In this document: one piece after another, positions 32,644 through 43,600 of the stretch
Layout: each line of letters opens with the position of its first letter
Position numbering within the stretch: the stretch's first letter is position 1
Source of the DNA: Eleusine coracana subsp. coracana
Lineage: Eukaryota; Streptophyta; Magnoliopsida; Poales; Poaceae
DNA length: 64,000 nt
Assembly: GCA_032690845.1 (NCBI GenBank)
Contig: CM064425.1
Location: forward strand, 37,040,240-37,104,239
Reading direction: 5' to 3'
Translations under genes and position numbers: made by a program
The notes under the pieces: model-generated
What the model was told of the DNA's origin: nothing
The model's database searches: none
The model's input: only the letters and a program-made list of their open reading frames with translations

Positions 32644-33249
32644 AACGGATGCCCAGGACGCATACGGACTTCGATTTAGACGTTCTATATATGCCTGGAA
32701 AGATAACGAAAAGCCCTTTCCATCCTAACTGGTCCCATGTCAAAATTCGTCCCGACCCGTCGGCAATCTCCGAAACAATTCGACTTCCAGAATCTGTCCT
32801 GGTGCTGCGACACCGTAATCGGTCTTTGGGCCATGTATCGAGTTGAGCCCACTTAGGGCTGCGTCCAGGGGGTCTTGCACGACCCTAGGGTCCTCATATA
32901 CAGCCGCCGCCTCTTCATTAGGGTTTGAGTTTTGCTTAGTTTATTCTGTTGATAACAGTTTCGCCGTTTGATCGGTTTGTGAGACCCCAACTTGTGAGAT
33001 TCATCGTATACTTGCAAATTTAGTTGCATTCCTCTTTGTTCTTGCTTGTGTTCTTGATTTGCAGGCAAAGATAAGCCTTTTCGGCGAGGTCAATCATTCT
33101 TGAACGGTTGATAACCAGAGGAGACGTTGTGCTGCGATTGAGGGATTCAGAACGTGTCGTTCGGAAGCCAGATCGATTTGTGTATCGGCCTCCGCCTTAA
33201 TCAAGATTATCAGAACCTATCGAAAGATCGGGAACCCTTGTCCACATCA
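32349..33249 (+). repeat. 3' LTR of the CRM-type element
   Basis: It starts inside the ORF (at the DEDI codons) and contains its last ~98 codons, ending in TAA at 32641-32643. It is followed by the target duplication CAATT. Confidence 0.93.
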
Positions 33250-34141
33250 CAATTGCGCTTTTACCCTCCGTTTTCCAATCTTACAATTTTACCCCTGCAT
33301 TTTAAAAATAAAGTCGCGTTTTACCCTGCCCTGTTATATGCCCTTAACAGTGCTAAATATGAGACAAAAAGTCTAAAATACCCTTGCCTTCCTCTTCCTC
33401 TTCCCCTCCACCCCTGTACCGCGCGCGGCGCGCCTACCTGGCCGCACAACCGTCATGCCCGCCTGCCTCGCACGCCTGTCTGACCATGCGCCCACCTGGT
33501 CACACTCCCATCGCGCTTGCCCTGACCGCGCGCTTGCTCGCCTCGCGTGCCTGCCCGGCCGCGCGCCTGCCTGGCCGCACACCTCGCGCGCCTGCCCGCC
33601 TGACCGTCGAGGTTGACAAAGGCGACGGAGCTGCCCATCACGCTCGCATCGTGGGTCCTCCATCCATGACGTCCAGCCTGCCCTGCTCTGCCCCCCCCCC
33701 TCCCTCCCCTCCCCCCGTCGATGGCCACCAGCTCGTCCAACACCTCCTCCTCGTCGTCCAGATCTAGCTGCACCGCCGACGTGGACAACGCCATGGCCGA
33801 TGTACTTCACAATGTCGGCGAGCCACTCCACGGTGAGACCACTATTGTCAGAGGCGGGCGAGGTCCTAGGGAGATCCTTGGCGGTGGCGCCGTCGGCCAG
33901 GAGCTATGGCTCGGTGGGAAGGAGAAGAGGAAAAGATAGGGAGAGGGGCAATGTAGTCTTTTTTGGATAGACTTACGGTTCTTTTTTATTTTTTTAATCT
34001 AAAATCTGGATCGACTAACACAGTTGAAGATCAGGAGGCAAATGGTGACTTTATTTTCAAAACGCGAGGTAAAATCACAAGATTGAAAAATAAAGGATAA
34101 AAGCGTAATTAGAATGCGGTACAAGGGTAGAAACAAAATAG

Positions 34142-34641
34142 AAAAAAAAAAAGAACGGAAATTGAAGAAGACTCCTGAACCTCGGAACCGCCATGCGTCC
34201 GGTCCAGGTCAGCCGAGGCCAGCAGCCCCGTCACGCGCCGGGCCCGTGACCTACCGTGCGCCAGTGCGCCTCCTTTTTTCCTCCAAGAAAAAGCGAAGCA
34301 GTCCCAGCCCTCGTCCAAGTTTCCTCCCCTTCCCCCTTCCTCTTCACACTCCCAAAACAAACAACACTTCTCATCTCATCGCCGCCTCTCACCTGAATCC
34401 CTCGCCGCCCCCTCGCCGCCGGCCTTCGCGTCCGATGTGCGCGCCTCGCCGTGCCCAAACCCCAGAGGTTCCGCGCCCACCACCCCGTCTCCCCTCCTCC
34501 TCCTCCTCCCCCGCCGCCGCCGCCGGCGGCGATCGGGCTAGGGTTTTCGCGGGATTTCGAAAGGGGCTTCTTTGTGTGCTTACGATTTCTCCTCGTGCTG
34601 GGTTTCGCAGGTGACGCGCAGGTGAAGGGTCCCGATCAGAG
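34142..34641 (+). promoter_or_regulatory. UPL2 proximal promoter and 5' leader
   Basis: The stretch changes from A-rich to GC-rich. It holds pyrimidine patches (CCTCCTTTTTTCCTCC near 34267, CCTTCCTCTTCAC near 34335) and a CTC/CCG run at about 34493-34530. TTTCGCAG at 34602-34609 could be the acceptor of a leader intron. The transposon arm ends only 500 bp before the ATG, so the upstream promoter lies in or beyond transposon DNA. No clear TATA box was found. Confidence 0.45.
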
Positions 34642-37600
34642 ATGGCGGCCATGGCGGCGCACAGGGCCAGCTTCCCGCTGCGCCTGCAGCAGATCCTGTC
34701 CGGGAGCCGCGCCGTCTCACCCGCGATCAAGGTCGAGTCCGAGCCGGTGAGTCCCTTCTCTCCCCGCGCCGGGCACCCCGAACCTAGGGTTTTGATCGGG
34801 TAGATGTGATGCGGCCGTGCGGGTGACACCGGGAAAGTACGCCGATAGCCTCGGGCTAGGGTTTTGGTCGTGTGCTGATGATTGCCGCATCATGACATGG
34901 GGGATGTTGTGATTGGTATTAAGCGTGTGGATTGGTACTGGGTAGTTGGCGTTGTTTTGAGGAAGGCCATGTTTGCCACTGTTACTTCAGTTCTGTGAAG
35001 TCTCGGATTCTTGTGCTTGAAACGTTGTGCTGCTGTTGTAGTGCCATGCACGTTGGTGTTAGTTAGCTGCTTTGCCGGCTTGAGCTATATTGTTCAGTTC
35101 TCACTTAGGTGACTGCGGTCTAGATTTTGAGCGTTGTTTGGTGGGAGCTAGGGTAAAAGGTTTTCTATGGATATGTCCTTTGGGGCCATTGTTGGGCGTT
35201 TAATACCACTGATTTGTCAGTCCTTAAGTTATTCAGGACCCAGAAAGTATCGTATCTTTTGCTATGACACCCTTTTTGTTTAGTATGATTTACTTATGTG
35301 CCTTGTTGAGGCTGGTATTTGAGGTAGATTTTGCATATAAAGTTCAAAATAATAATCAGTACAATTTAGATTCCAGTGTTGTACTGTTGTACAATGTCTC
35401 TGCAATGAGGCTGATTAATTCTATGACAATTTGTTTGAGAAATTTTATCAAATTTTAGTTCTTAAGTTCTTAACCAATGCACCTGTTAATGCTGTGATTC
35501 AGACACTTCTTAGAATAACGACCAGCATTGACATAGCTGTTGTAACACATTGTTAGTATTTCAAGCATCTTTGTGGTTGCACATAATAATTTATCGGAAA
35601 TCCTTCTCTTCAGTCAACACGATTTCAGTCCAGGTTCAATCTCGGCGGCGTTTAGGGTGGGTGTGTGTGTGGGGGGGGGGGGGGGGGGGGGGGTTGGGGG
35701 ATTCTCTGGCGAGCTCCATCATCTCCGGTGTTACGAGGTTTCGGGGGTGGCAAGCCAGCCTGGCGGGAGATGGTGGTTGGGACAGGCTGGGGTGGGGGAG
35801 CTCAACGCCGTCGAATTAGCGCGACGGGGGGAGAAGCTGCAGACCCGATGATGGGGACCCTGCCGGAGGAGGCGGGGGAGCGCGACGCCGATGAGTTAGC
35901 ATGGCGGGGCCGGTGGACACGGACCTGGCGGCAGGGATGCCGCCAGGGATGGCCGGAGAAGGGCTGGAGGTGGGTGGCGAGCGAGCGAGAGAGAGGAAAT
36001 CAGCTGCAGGTAGAAGACACCAATCTGAACATACGATGGAGATCCAACAGCTCACAACATTGACTGAAACAAACTCCCATTTTCAATCGACTGAAAAATA
36101 GCACCTCCCTTTATTTATTGTTCCACCCATATTTATGGTTATCACTCTTTGTCTGAGATTCTGCTTTTAGTTCGACATTATTAACTTATTTTCTCAATAT
36201 ATAGCTGAGGTATAAAGGTGGTTCATTTGTTTATTTTGAATTGAGCATTGGGTGGTGTTTGAACTTGTTTCATTACTGAAAAACTGTAACGGGCTATTAG
36301 GCTCTAATATGGATTACTATATTTCAGCAGCCTTTTGTATTTCATTTACCAGCATAGTGACTGTAATGCAAATACATCATACTCTAATGTGATAGATTGT
36401 GTTCTTGACATGCCATTTTTTATGATCGGCCTGTTTTATATGACATGTTGGGTATTTGTGATATTCTTTATTCATTTACTGTATAAGCTTGTTGTCTTGT
36501 GAATATCTAATTCTTCCGTTATTGCTGCAAAATTTCACATAGCTACCACTCTTGTTTACAATCTCTTGCTTATAACCTATTCTGTGTATGTGTTTGGATT
36601 GCTGCAGCCTGCAAATGTTAAAGCGTTTATTGATCGGGTAATCAGTATTCCACTACATGACATTGCCATACCACTTTCAGGCTTCCGTTGGGAGTTCAAT
36701 AAGGTGACAATTTAGAAAACTCTTTTCTGTATTGGCACTTGCTTACATTTGTGTAGTTTCTTACTCCTGGTATTCGGTTGCAGGGAAATTTTCACCACTG
36801 GAAGCCTCTGTTTATGCATTTTGACACATATTTCAAGACATACATTTCTTCTAGGAAGGATCTACTTCTATCTGATGATATGGCTGAGGATGATCCTTTG
36901 CCAAAAAATACCATCTTGAAAATTTTGAGAGTGATGCAAATAGTTTTGGAGAATTGCCAGAATAAGAGTTCTTTTCCTGGTCTTGAGGTTAGTTTTTTTC
37001 CCTGCTTTGTTATCTTCTTGATGTTCCAGATATATGGGAATGAACAGCTCATATAATTCAATCTTTTGTTTTTTCTTATCAGCATTTTAAGCTATTCCTG
37101 GCATCCTCAGATCCTGAGATAGTTGTAGCGGCTTTGGAAACTCTTGCTGCACTGGTGAAAATAAATCCGTCAAAGTTGCATATGAATGGAAAGCTTATTA
37201 GCTGTGGTGCTATAAACAACCATCTTCTATCATTGGCCCAAGGATGGGGTAGCAAGGAGGAAGGACTAGGCTTATATTCTTGTGTTGTCGCAAATGAGAG
37301 AAATCAACAGGAGGGTTTGTGCTTATTCCCAGCAGACATGGAGAACAAATATGATGGCACACAACATCGTCTTGGTTCAACTCTTCATTTTGAATATAAT
37401 GATAGTAGTGGCCAAGATTCTGACCAAACTGGTGACAAGAGCAAGCCATCTAATTTATGTGTGATACATATTCCGGATATTCATCTTCAGAAGGAGGACA
37501 ACTTAAGCATTCTGAAGCAGTGTATTGACAGATTCAATGTGCCTCCAGAGCACAGGTTTGCCTTGTTTACAAGGATAAGATATGCACATGCGTTCAATTC

Positions 37601-40600
37601 CGCAAGAACATGTAGGCTGTATAGCCGCATAAGTCTTCTCTCTTTCATTGTTCTGGTGCAATCCAGTGATGCTCATGATGAACTCACATCTTTCTTTACA
37701 AATGAGCCAGAGTACATTAATGAGTTAATCAGGCTTGTTCGATCGGAAGATTTTGTTCCTGGGCCCATTCGTGCACTGGCTATGCTTGCGCTTGGAGCAC
37801 AGCTGGCGGCATATGCATCATCTCATGAGCGTGCTAGGATACTGAGTGGGTCAAGTACTATCTCTGCTGGTGGAAATCGCATGGTCTTGCTCAGTGTCCT
37901 GCAGAAAACAATATCATCACTCAACAGCCCTAATGATACCTCATCTCCTCTAATTGTTGATGCTCTTCTTCAGTTTTTTCTGCTCCATGTTCTGTCTTCA
38001 TCAAGTTCTGGAACTACAGTTCGAGGTTCAGGGATGGTTCCTCCTCTTTTGCCTCTCCTGCAAGATAATGATCCTTCCCATATGCATCTTGTCTGTTTGG
38101 CAGTGAAGACTCTCCAAAAGCTGATGGAATACAGCAGCCCTGCTGTTTCTCTGTTTAAAGACTTGGGTGGTGTAGAGCTTTTGTCTCAGAGACTACATGT
38201 AGAAGTCCAACGTGTTACTGGTGCTGCTAATGCTCATAATTCAATGGTTACCAGTGACGCAGTTAAATCTGAAGAGGACCACCTGTTTTCCCAGAAACGA
38301 TTGATTAAGGCTTTGCTCAAGGCACTGGGGTCTGCTACATATTCTCCTGGAAATCCTGCTCGTTCGCAAAACTCCCAGGATAACTCATTGCCTGTTTCAC
38401 TTTCTCTTATATTTCAGAATGTGGAAAAGTTTGGGGGAGACATCTATTTTTCAGCAGTTACTGTTATGAGTGAGATAATTCATAAGGATCCTACATGCTT
38501 CCCTGCTTTGAAGGAGCTTGGTCTTCCAGATGCTTTTCTGTCATCAGTGAATGCTGGAGTAGTGCCATCTTGTAAAGCCCTTATTTGTGTTCCTAATGGT
38601 CTGGGTGCAATCTGCCTCAATAACCAAGGACTTGAGGCTGTCAGGGAAACGTCGGCATTACGTTTTCTTGTTGACACCTTCACTAGTAAGAAATACTTGA
38701 TTCCAATGAATGAAGGTGTGGTCCTTTTAGCTAATGCTGTCGAGGAGCTTCTTCGTCATGTGCAGTCCCTCAGAAGTACTGGTGTTGACATCATCATTGA
38801 AATAATCAACAAACTTTGTTCATCTCAGCAAGACAGAAGCAATGAACCAGCCACCTCTGAAGAAAGAACAGATATGGAGACTGATGTTGAAGGTCGTGAT
38901 TTAGTAAGTACTATGGATTCCAGTACCGAGGGTACTAATGATGAGCAGTTCTCTCATTTGAGCATTTTCCATGTAATGGTATTGGTGCACCGGACAATGG
39001 AGAACTCTGAAACATGCCGGTTATTTGTTGAAAAGGGAGGTCTGCAGGCTCTTTTGACGCTCTTGTTGAGGCCTAGCATCACACAGTCATCTGGAGGGAT
39101 GCCTATTGCTCTGCATAGTACAATGGTTTTCAAAGGCTTCACTCAGCATCATTCTACTCCACTTGCACGTGCGTTTTGCTCTTCTCTAAAGGAGCATTTG
39201 AAGAATGCATTGCAGGAACTTGATAAAGTTGCTGGCTCAAATGAAGTGACTAAATTAGAAAAAAGAGCTATCCCATCTCTTTTTGTTGTTGAATTTCTGC
39301 TCTTCCTTGCTGCCTCAAAAGATAACCGGTGGATGAATGCTTTGCTATCAGAATTTGGAGATGCTAGCAGGGATATTCTTGAAGATATTGGGCGAGTTCA
39401 CCGAGAAGTGCTTTGGCAAATTTCACGTTTTGAAGAAAAAAAGATTGATCCTGAAACTGGTTCATCTCCTTCAGCAAATGAAGCCCAGCAACTTGACTCA
39501 TCTGTCAGTGAAATTGATGATAGCAGATACACTAATTTCAGGCAGTATCTTGATCCACTTTTAAGGCGCAGGGGTTCTGGGTTAATAGAGTCTCAGGTGT
39601 CTGATCTCATTAATATCTACCGTGACATAGGCCGTGCGGCAAGTGAAACTCAGAGAGCTGGTACTGATAGATATTCTAGTTCTGGGTTGCCCTCAAGTTC
39701 CCAAGACCAGGCTTCCAGTTCATCTGATGCAAATGCTAGCACAAAATCAGATGAGGACAAGAAAAGATCCGAGCATTCATCCTGCTGTGACATGATGAGG
39801 TCACTATCGTACCATATCAACCATCTTTTTATGGAGCTTGGAAAAGCAATGCTGCTCACATCACGTCGAGAAAACAGTCCTGTAAATCTATCACCATCTG
39901 TTGTATCTGTTGCTGGCAATATTGCCTCTATTGTGTTAGAGCACCTAAATTTTGAAGGGCATACAATCAGTTCTGAGAGGGAAATTACTGTTTCCACAAA
40001 GTGCCGATACCTTGGGAAGGTGGTTGAGTTTGTTGATGGAATATTATTGGACAGGCCTGAATCATGTAATCCAATTATGGTGAATTCATTTTATTGTCGT
40101 GGTGTCATTCAGGCCATCCTAACTACATGTCAGGCTACAAGTGAGTTGCTTTTCACCATGAACAGGCCCCCATCTTCGCCTATGGAGACGGACGGTAAAA
40201 CTGGGAAGGAAGGAAATGAGGCAGATTCTGCATGGATTTATGGTCCCCTCTCTTGCTATGGGGCAGTCTTGGATCATCTTGTGACATCTTCATTTATTCT
40301 CTCTTCATCAACTAGACAATTACTTGAGCAGCCTATTTTCAATGTAGCTGTCAGGTTTCCACAGGATGCTGAGAGGTTCATGAAGTTGCTTCAGTCAATG
40401 GTGTTGAAGACAGTTCTTCCCATCTGGGCTCATCCCCAGTTTCCAGAATGCAATATTGAATTGATCAGTTCAGTGACGTCTATCATGAGGCATGTTTGCT
40501 CTGGGATCGAAGTGAAAAACACTGTCGGCAATGGTGGTGCTCGTTTAGCTGGTCCACCTCCTGATGAGAATGCAATTTCACTGATTGTAGAGATGGGGTT

Positions 40601-43600
40601 TTCTCGTGCCAGGGCTGAAGAAGCATTAAGGCAAGTTGGAACGAACAGTGTTGAAATAGCAACTGATTGGTTATTTTCGCATCCGGAAGAACCACAAGAA
40701 GAGGATGATGAACTTGCTCGGGCTCTTGCAATGTCTCTTGGGAATTCTGATGCATCTGCGCAAGAGGAAGAAAGTAAACCAAATGATCTTGAGTTGGAAG
40801 AAGAAACAGTTGAGCTTCCTCCAATAGATGAAATACTGTATTCATGCCTTCGACTTCTTCAGACAAAGGAAACATTAGCTTTTCCAGTCAGAGACATGCT
40901 TGTGACTCTCAGCTCGCAGAATGATGGTCAAAATCGAGCAAAAGTGCTTACTTATTTGATTGATAATTTGAAACAGTGTGTGATGGCGTCTGATCCTCTG
41001 AAAAGTACCGCATTATCTGCACTCTTTCATGTTCTTGCTTTGATTCTCCATGGAGATACTGCTGCTCGTGAGATTTCTGCAAAGGCAGGTCTTGTAAAGG
41101 TTGCTATGGATCTTCTTAGCAGCTGGGATTTGGAGCCCAGGGATGGTGAGATGACTGAGGTTCCAAATTGGGTAGCTTCCTGTTTTCTTTCTGTTGATAG
41201 GATGCTTCAGTTGGACCCAAAGCTGCCAGATGTTACAGAGCTTGATGTCCTGAGAAAAGATGATTCAAGCGCAAAAACATCAATTGTGATTGATGACAGC
41301 AAGAAAAAAGAATCAGAATCCTTGCCAAGTGTAGGGCTATTGGATGTGGAGGAGCAGCAGCAGCTTGTGAAGATCTGTTGCAAATGCATTCAGAAGCAAT
41401 TGCCATCTGCTACAATGCACGCCATTCTTCAGCTCTGTGCTACACTGACAAAAGTTCATACAGCAGCTATTTGTTTTCTTGAGTGTGGTGGTCTCAATGC
41501 GTTGCTGTCTTTGCCCACAAATAGCTTATTTTCTGGATTCAACAATGTGGCTTCGACAATAATTCGTCACATTTTGGAGGACCCTCACACTCTTCAGCAA
41601 GCAATGGAATTAGAGATACGTCACAGTCTTGTCACAGCTGCCAATCGACATGCAAATCCCAGGGTTACCCCTCGTAATTTTGTCCAGAATTTGGCATTTG
41701 TTGTACATAGGGACCCGGTGATATTTATGAAAGCGGCCCAAGCTGTGTGCCAGATTGAGATGGTTGGTGACAGACCATATGTTGTTCTGTTGAAGGATCG
41801 TGAGAAAGAAAAAAGCAAGGAAAAAGAGAAGGACAAGTCAGTTGATAAGGATAAAGCAGCGGGTGCTGTCACAAAGGTTACATCAGGGGATATGGTCGCA
41901 GGGTCTCCTGCAAGTCAGGGGAAACAGGCTGATTTGAGTGCAAAGACTGTGAAATCTCACCGCAAGCCTCCTCAGAGCTTTGTTACTGTTATTGAGCATC
42001 TCTTGGATTTGGTTACGTCCTTTGTTCCACCACCTCGAGCAGAGGATCAGCCTGATGTTGTCTCTGGTGGTACTTCATCTTCAGACATGGATATTGACAG
42101 CAGTTCTGCGAAAGGGAAAGGGAAAGCTGTGGCTGTCGAAGATAGTAAGCAAGGGGGCCAAGACACTATTGCATCCCTTGCTAAAAGTGCATTCGTGCTT
42201 AAGCTGTTGACTGATGTACTGTTGACTTATGCTTCATCCATTCAAGTTGTTCTTCGTCATGATGTTGAGTTGAGCAGCAGCATGCATTGTCCTAATCGGA
42301 CAAGTACTGGTCTTTGTTGTGGTGGAATCTTTAATCATATCTTGCATCATTTTCTTCCTCATGCTACAAAGCAAAAGAAAGAGAGGAAAACTGATGGAGA
42401 TTGGAGGTACAAACTGGCAACAAGGGCTAATCAGTTCTTGGTGGCTTCATCTATTCGTTCTGCAGAGGGTCGGAAAAGGATTCTTTCTGAAATTTGCACT
42501 ATATTCATGGACTTTACAAACTCTTGTACCACTTACAAAGCCCCAATATCAAGGATGAATGCTTATGTTGATCTGCTGAATGACATTCTGGCAGCACGGT
42601 CACCAACAGGCTCATCTCTTTCTGCAGAATCTGCAGTCACCTTTGTTGAAGTTGGTCTTGTTCAATCTTTGTCAAAAACTCTTCAAGATCTTGATTTGGA
42701 TCACCCTGACTCAGCTAAGCTTGTTACTGCTATTGTTAAGGCACTGGAGGTGGTCACTAAGGAACATGTTCATTCAGCAGATTTGAATGCCAAGGTAGAA
42801 CACTCATCAAAGATTGCCTCTGAGAACAATAATTTGGATACATCATCTAACAGGTTTGAGGCTCTTGACACTACTTCTCAGCCTACTGCAATGGTCACTG
42901 ATCACAGGGAATCATTCAGTGCTGTGCAAAATTCACAAAGTTCAGATTCAGTGGCGGATGAGATGGATCATGACCGTGACATGGATGGAAGCTTTGCTCG
43001 TGATGGTGAAGATGATTTTATGCATGAGATGGCAGAAGATGGAACTGGAAATGAATCCACAATGGAAATCAGATTTGAAATTCCACGGAACAGAGAGGAT
43101 GATATGGCTGATGATGAAGATAGTGACGAAGATATGTCAGGAGATGATGGTGAGGAGGTTGATGAAGATGAAGATGATGATGAAGATGACGATGAAGAGA
43201 ATAATAATCTGGAGGAAGATGATGCGCATCAGATGTCTCATCCTGACACAGATCAGGATGACCGTGAAATGGACGAAGAAGAATTTGATGAGGATCTTTT
43301 GGATGAAGATGAGGATGAAGATGAAGATGAGGAAGGAGTTATCCTTCGTCTAGAGGAGGGCATTAATGGGATTAATGTGTTTGACCACATTGAAGTATTT
43401 GGAGGGAGCAACAATTTAACTGGTGATACTCTGCGTGTGATGCCCTTGGACATCTTTGGTACAAGGCGTCAAGGCCGTAGTACATCCATATACAATCTTC
43501 TTGGAAGAGCAAGTGATCATGGTGTCCTTGATCATCCTCTTTTGGAAGAGCCGTCTTCAATGCTTCACCTTCCCCATCAAGGGCAACCAGGTATCTTTAC

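Larger units (their letters stand above)
28942..33249 (+). mobile_element. Non-autonomous CRM/CRR-type LTR retroelement, complete
   Basis: The LTRs are 28942-29841 (900 bp) and 32349-33249 (901 bp), both starting TGATGAGGACATCACC and ending CACATCA, flanked by CAATT (28937-28941 and 33250-33254). An initiator-Met primer site follows the 5' LTR. The single ORF runs into the 3' LTR. TGATGA.GACATC starts, coding sequence inside the LTR and an ARQLN motif are traits of the CRM (centromeric) clade as I know it, and the lack of RT matches the noaCRR type described in rice. By eye the LTRs show about 30 differences, so it is younger than the inner Tat-type element. Confidence 0.85.
28907..34141. mobile_element. 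TIR DNA transposon (MULE-like), split by a retroelement
   Basis: The left arm is 28907-28941 plus 33255-~33315, rejoined across the CAATT target duplication of the inserted retroelement. It matches the reverse complement of ~34035-34141 over about 105 bp (CTATT..TGTTTCTACCC ... CGCTTTTA.CCT ... CAATCTT ... AAAATAAAGTC). Without the insertion the element is about 930 bp. The inside (33370-33920) is very GC-rich and rich in CGCGC..GCC, unlike the AT-rich arms, which fits a Pack-MULE-type acquired fragment. No transposase is seen. A target duplication could not be settled because both flanks are A-rich. Confidence 0.65.

Noticed and set aside
33384..33767. 127-codon Ala/Pro-rich frame in the DNA transposon
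   Set aside because: Both strands are open because of extreme GC content. No motif is seen, so it is treated as captured or low-complexity sequence rather than a gene.
35573..36063. Overlapping + strand frames in UPL2 intron 1
   Set aside because: They are Gly/Trp-rich products of the G run and GC-rich block, with no coding signature.
42814..43353. Met/Lys-rich frame inside the large UPL2 exon
   Set aside because: It is an alternative frame of the Asp/Glu-rich tract of UPL2.
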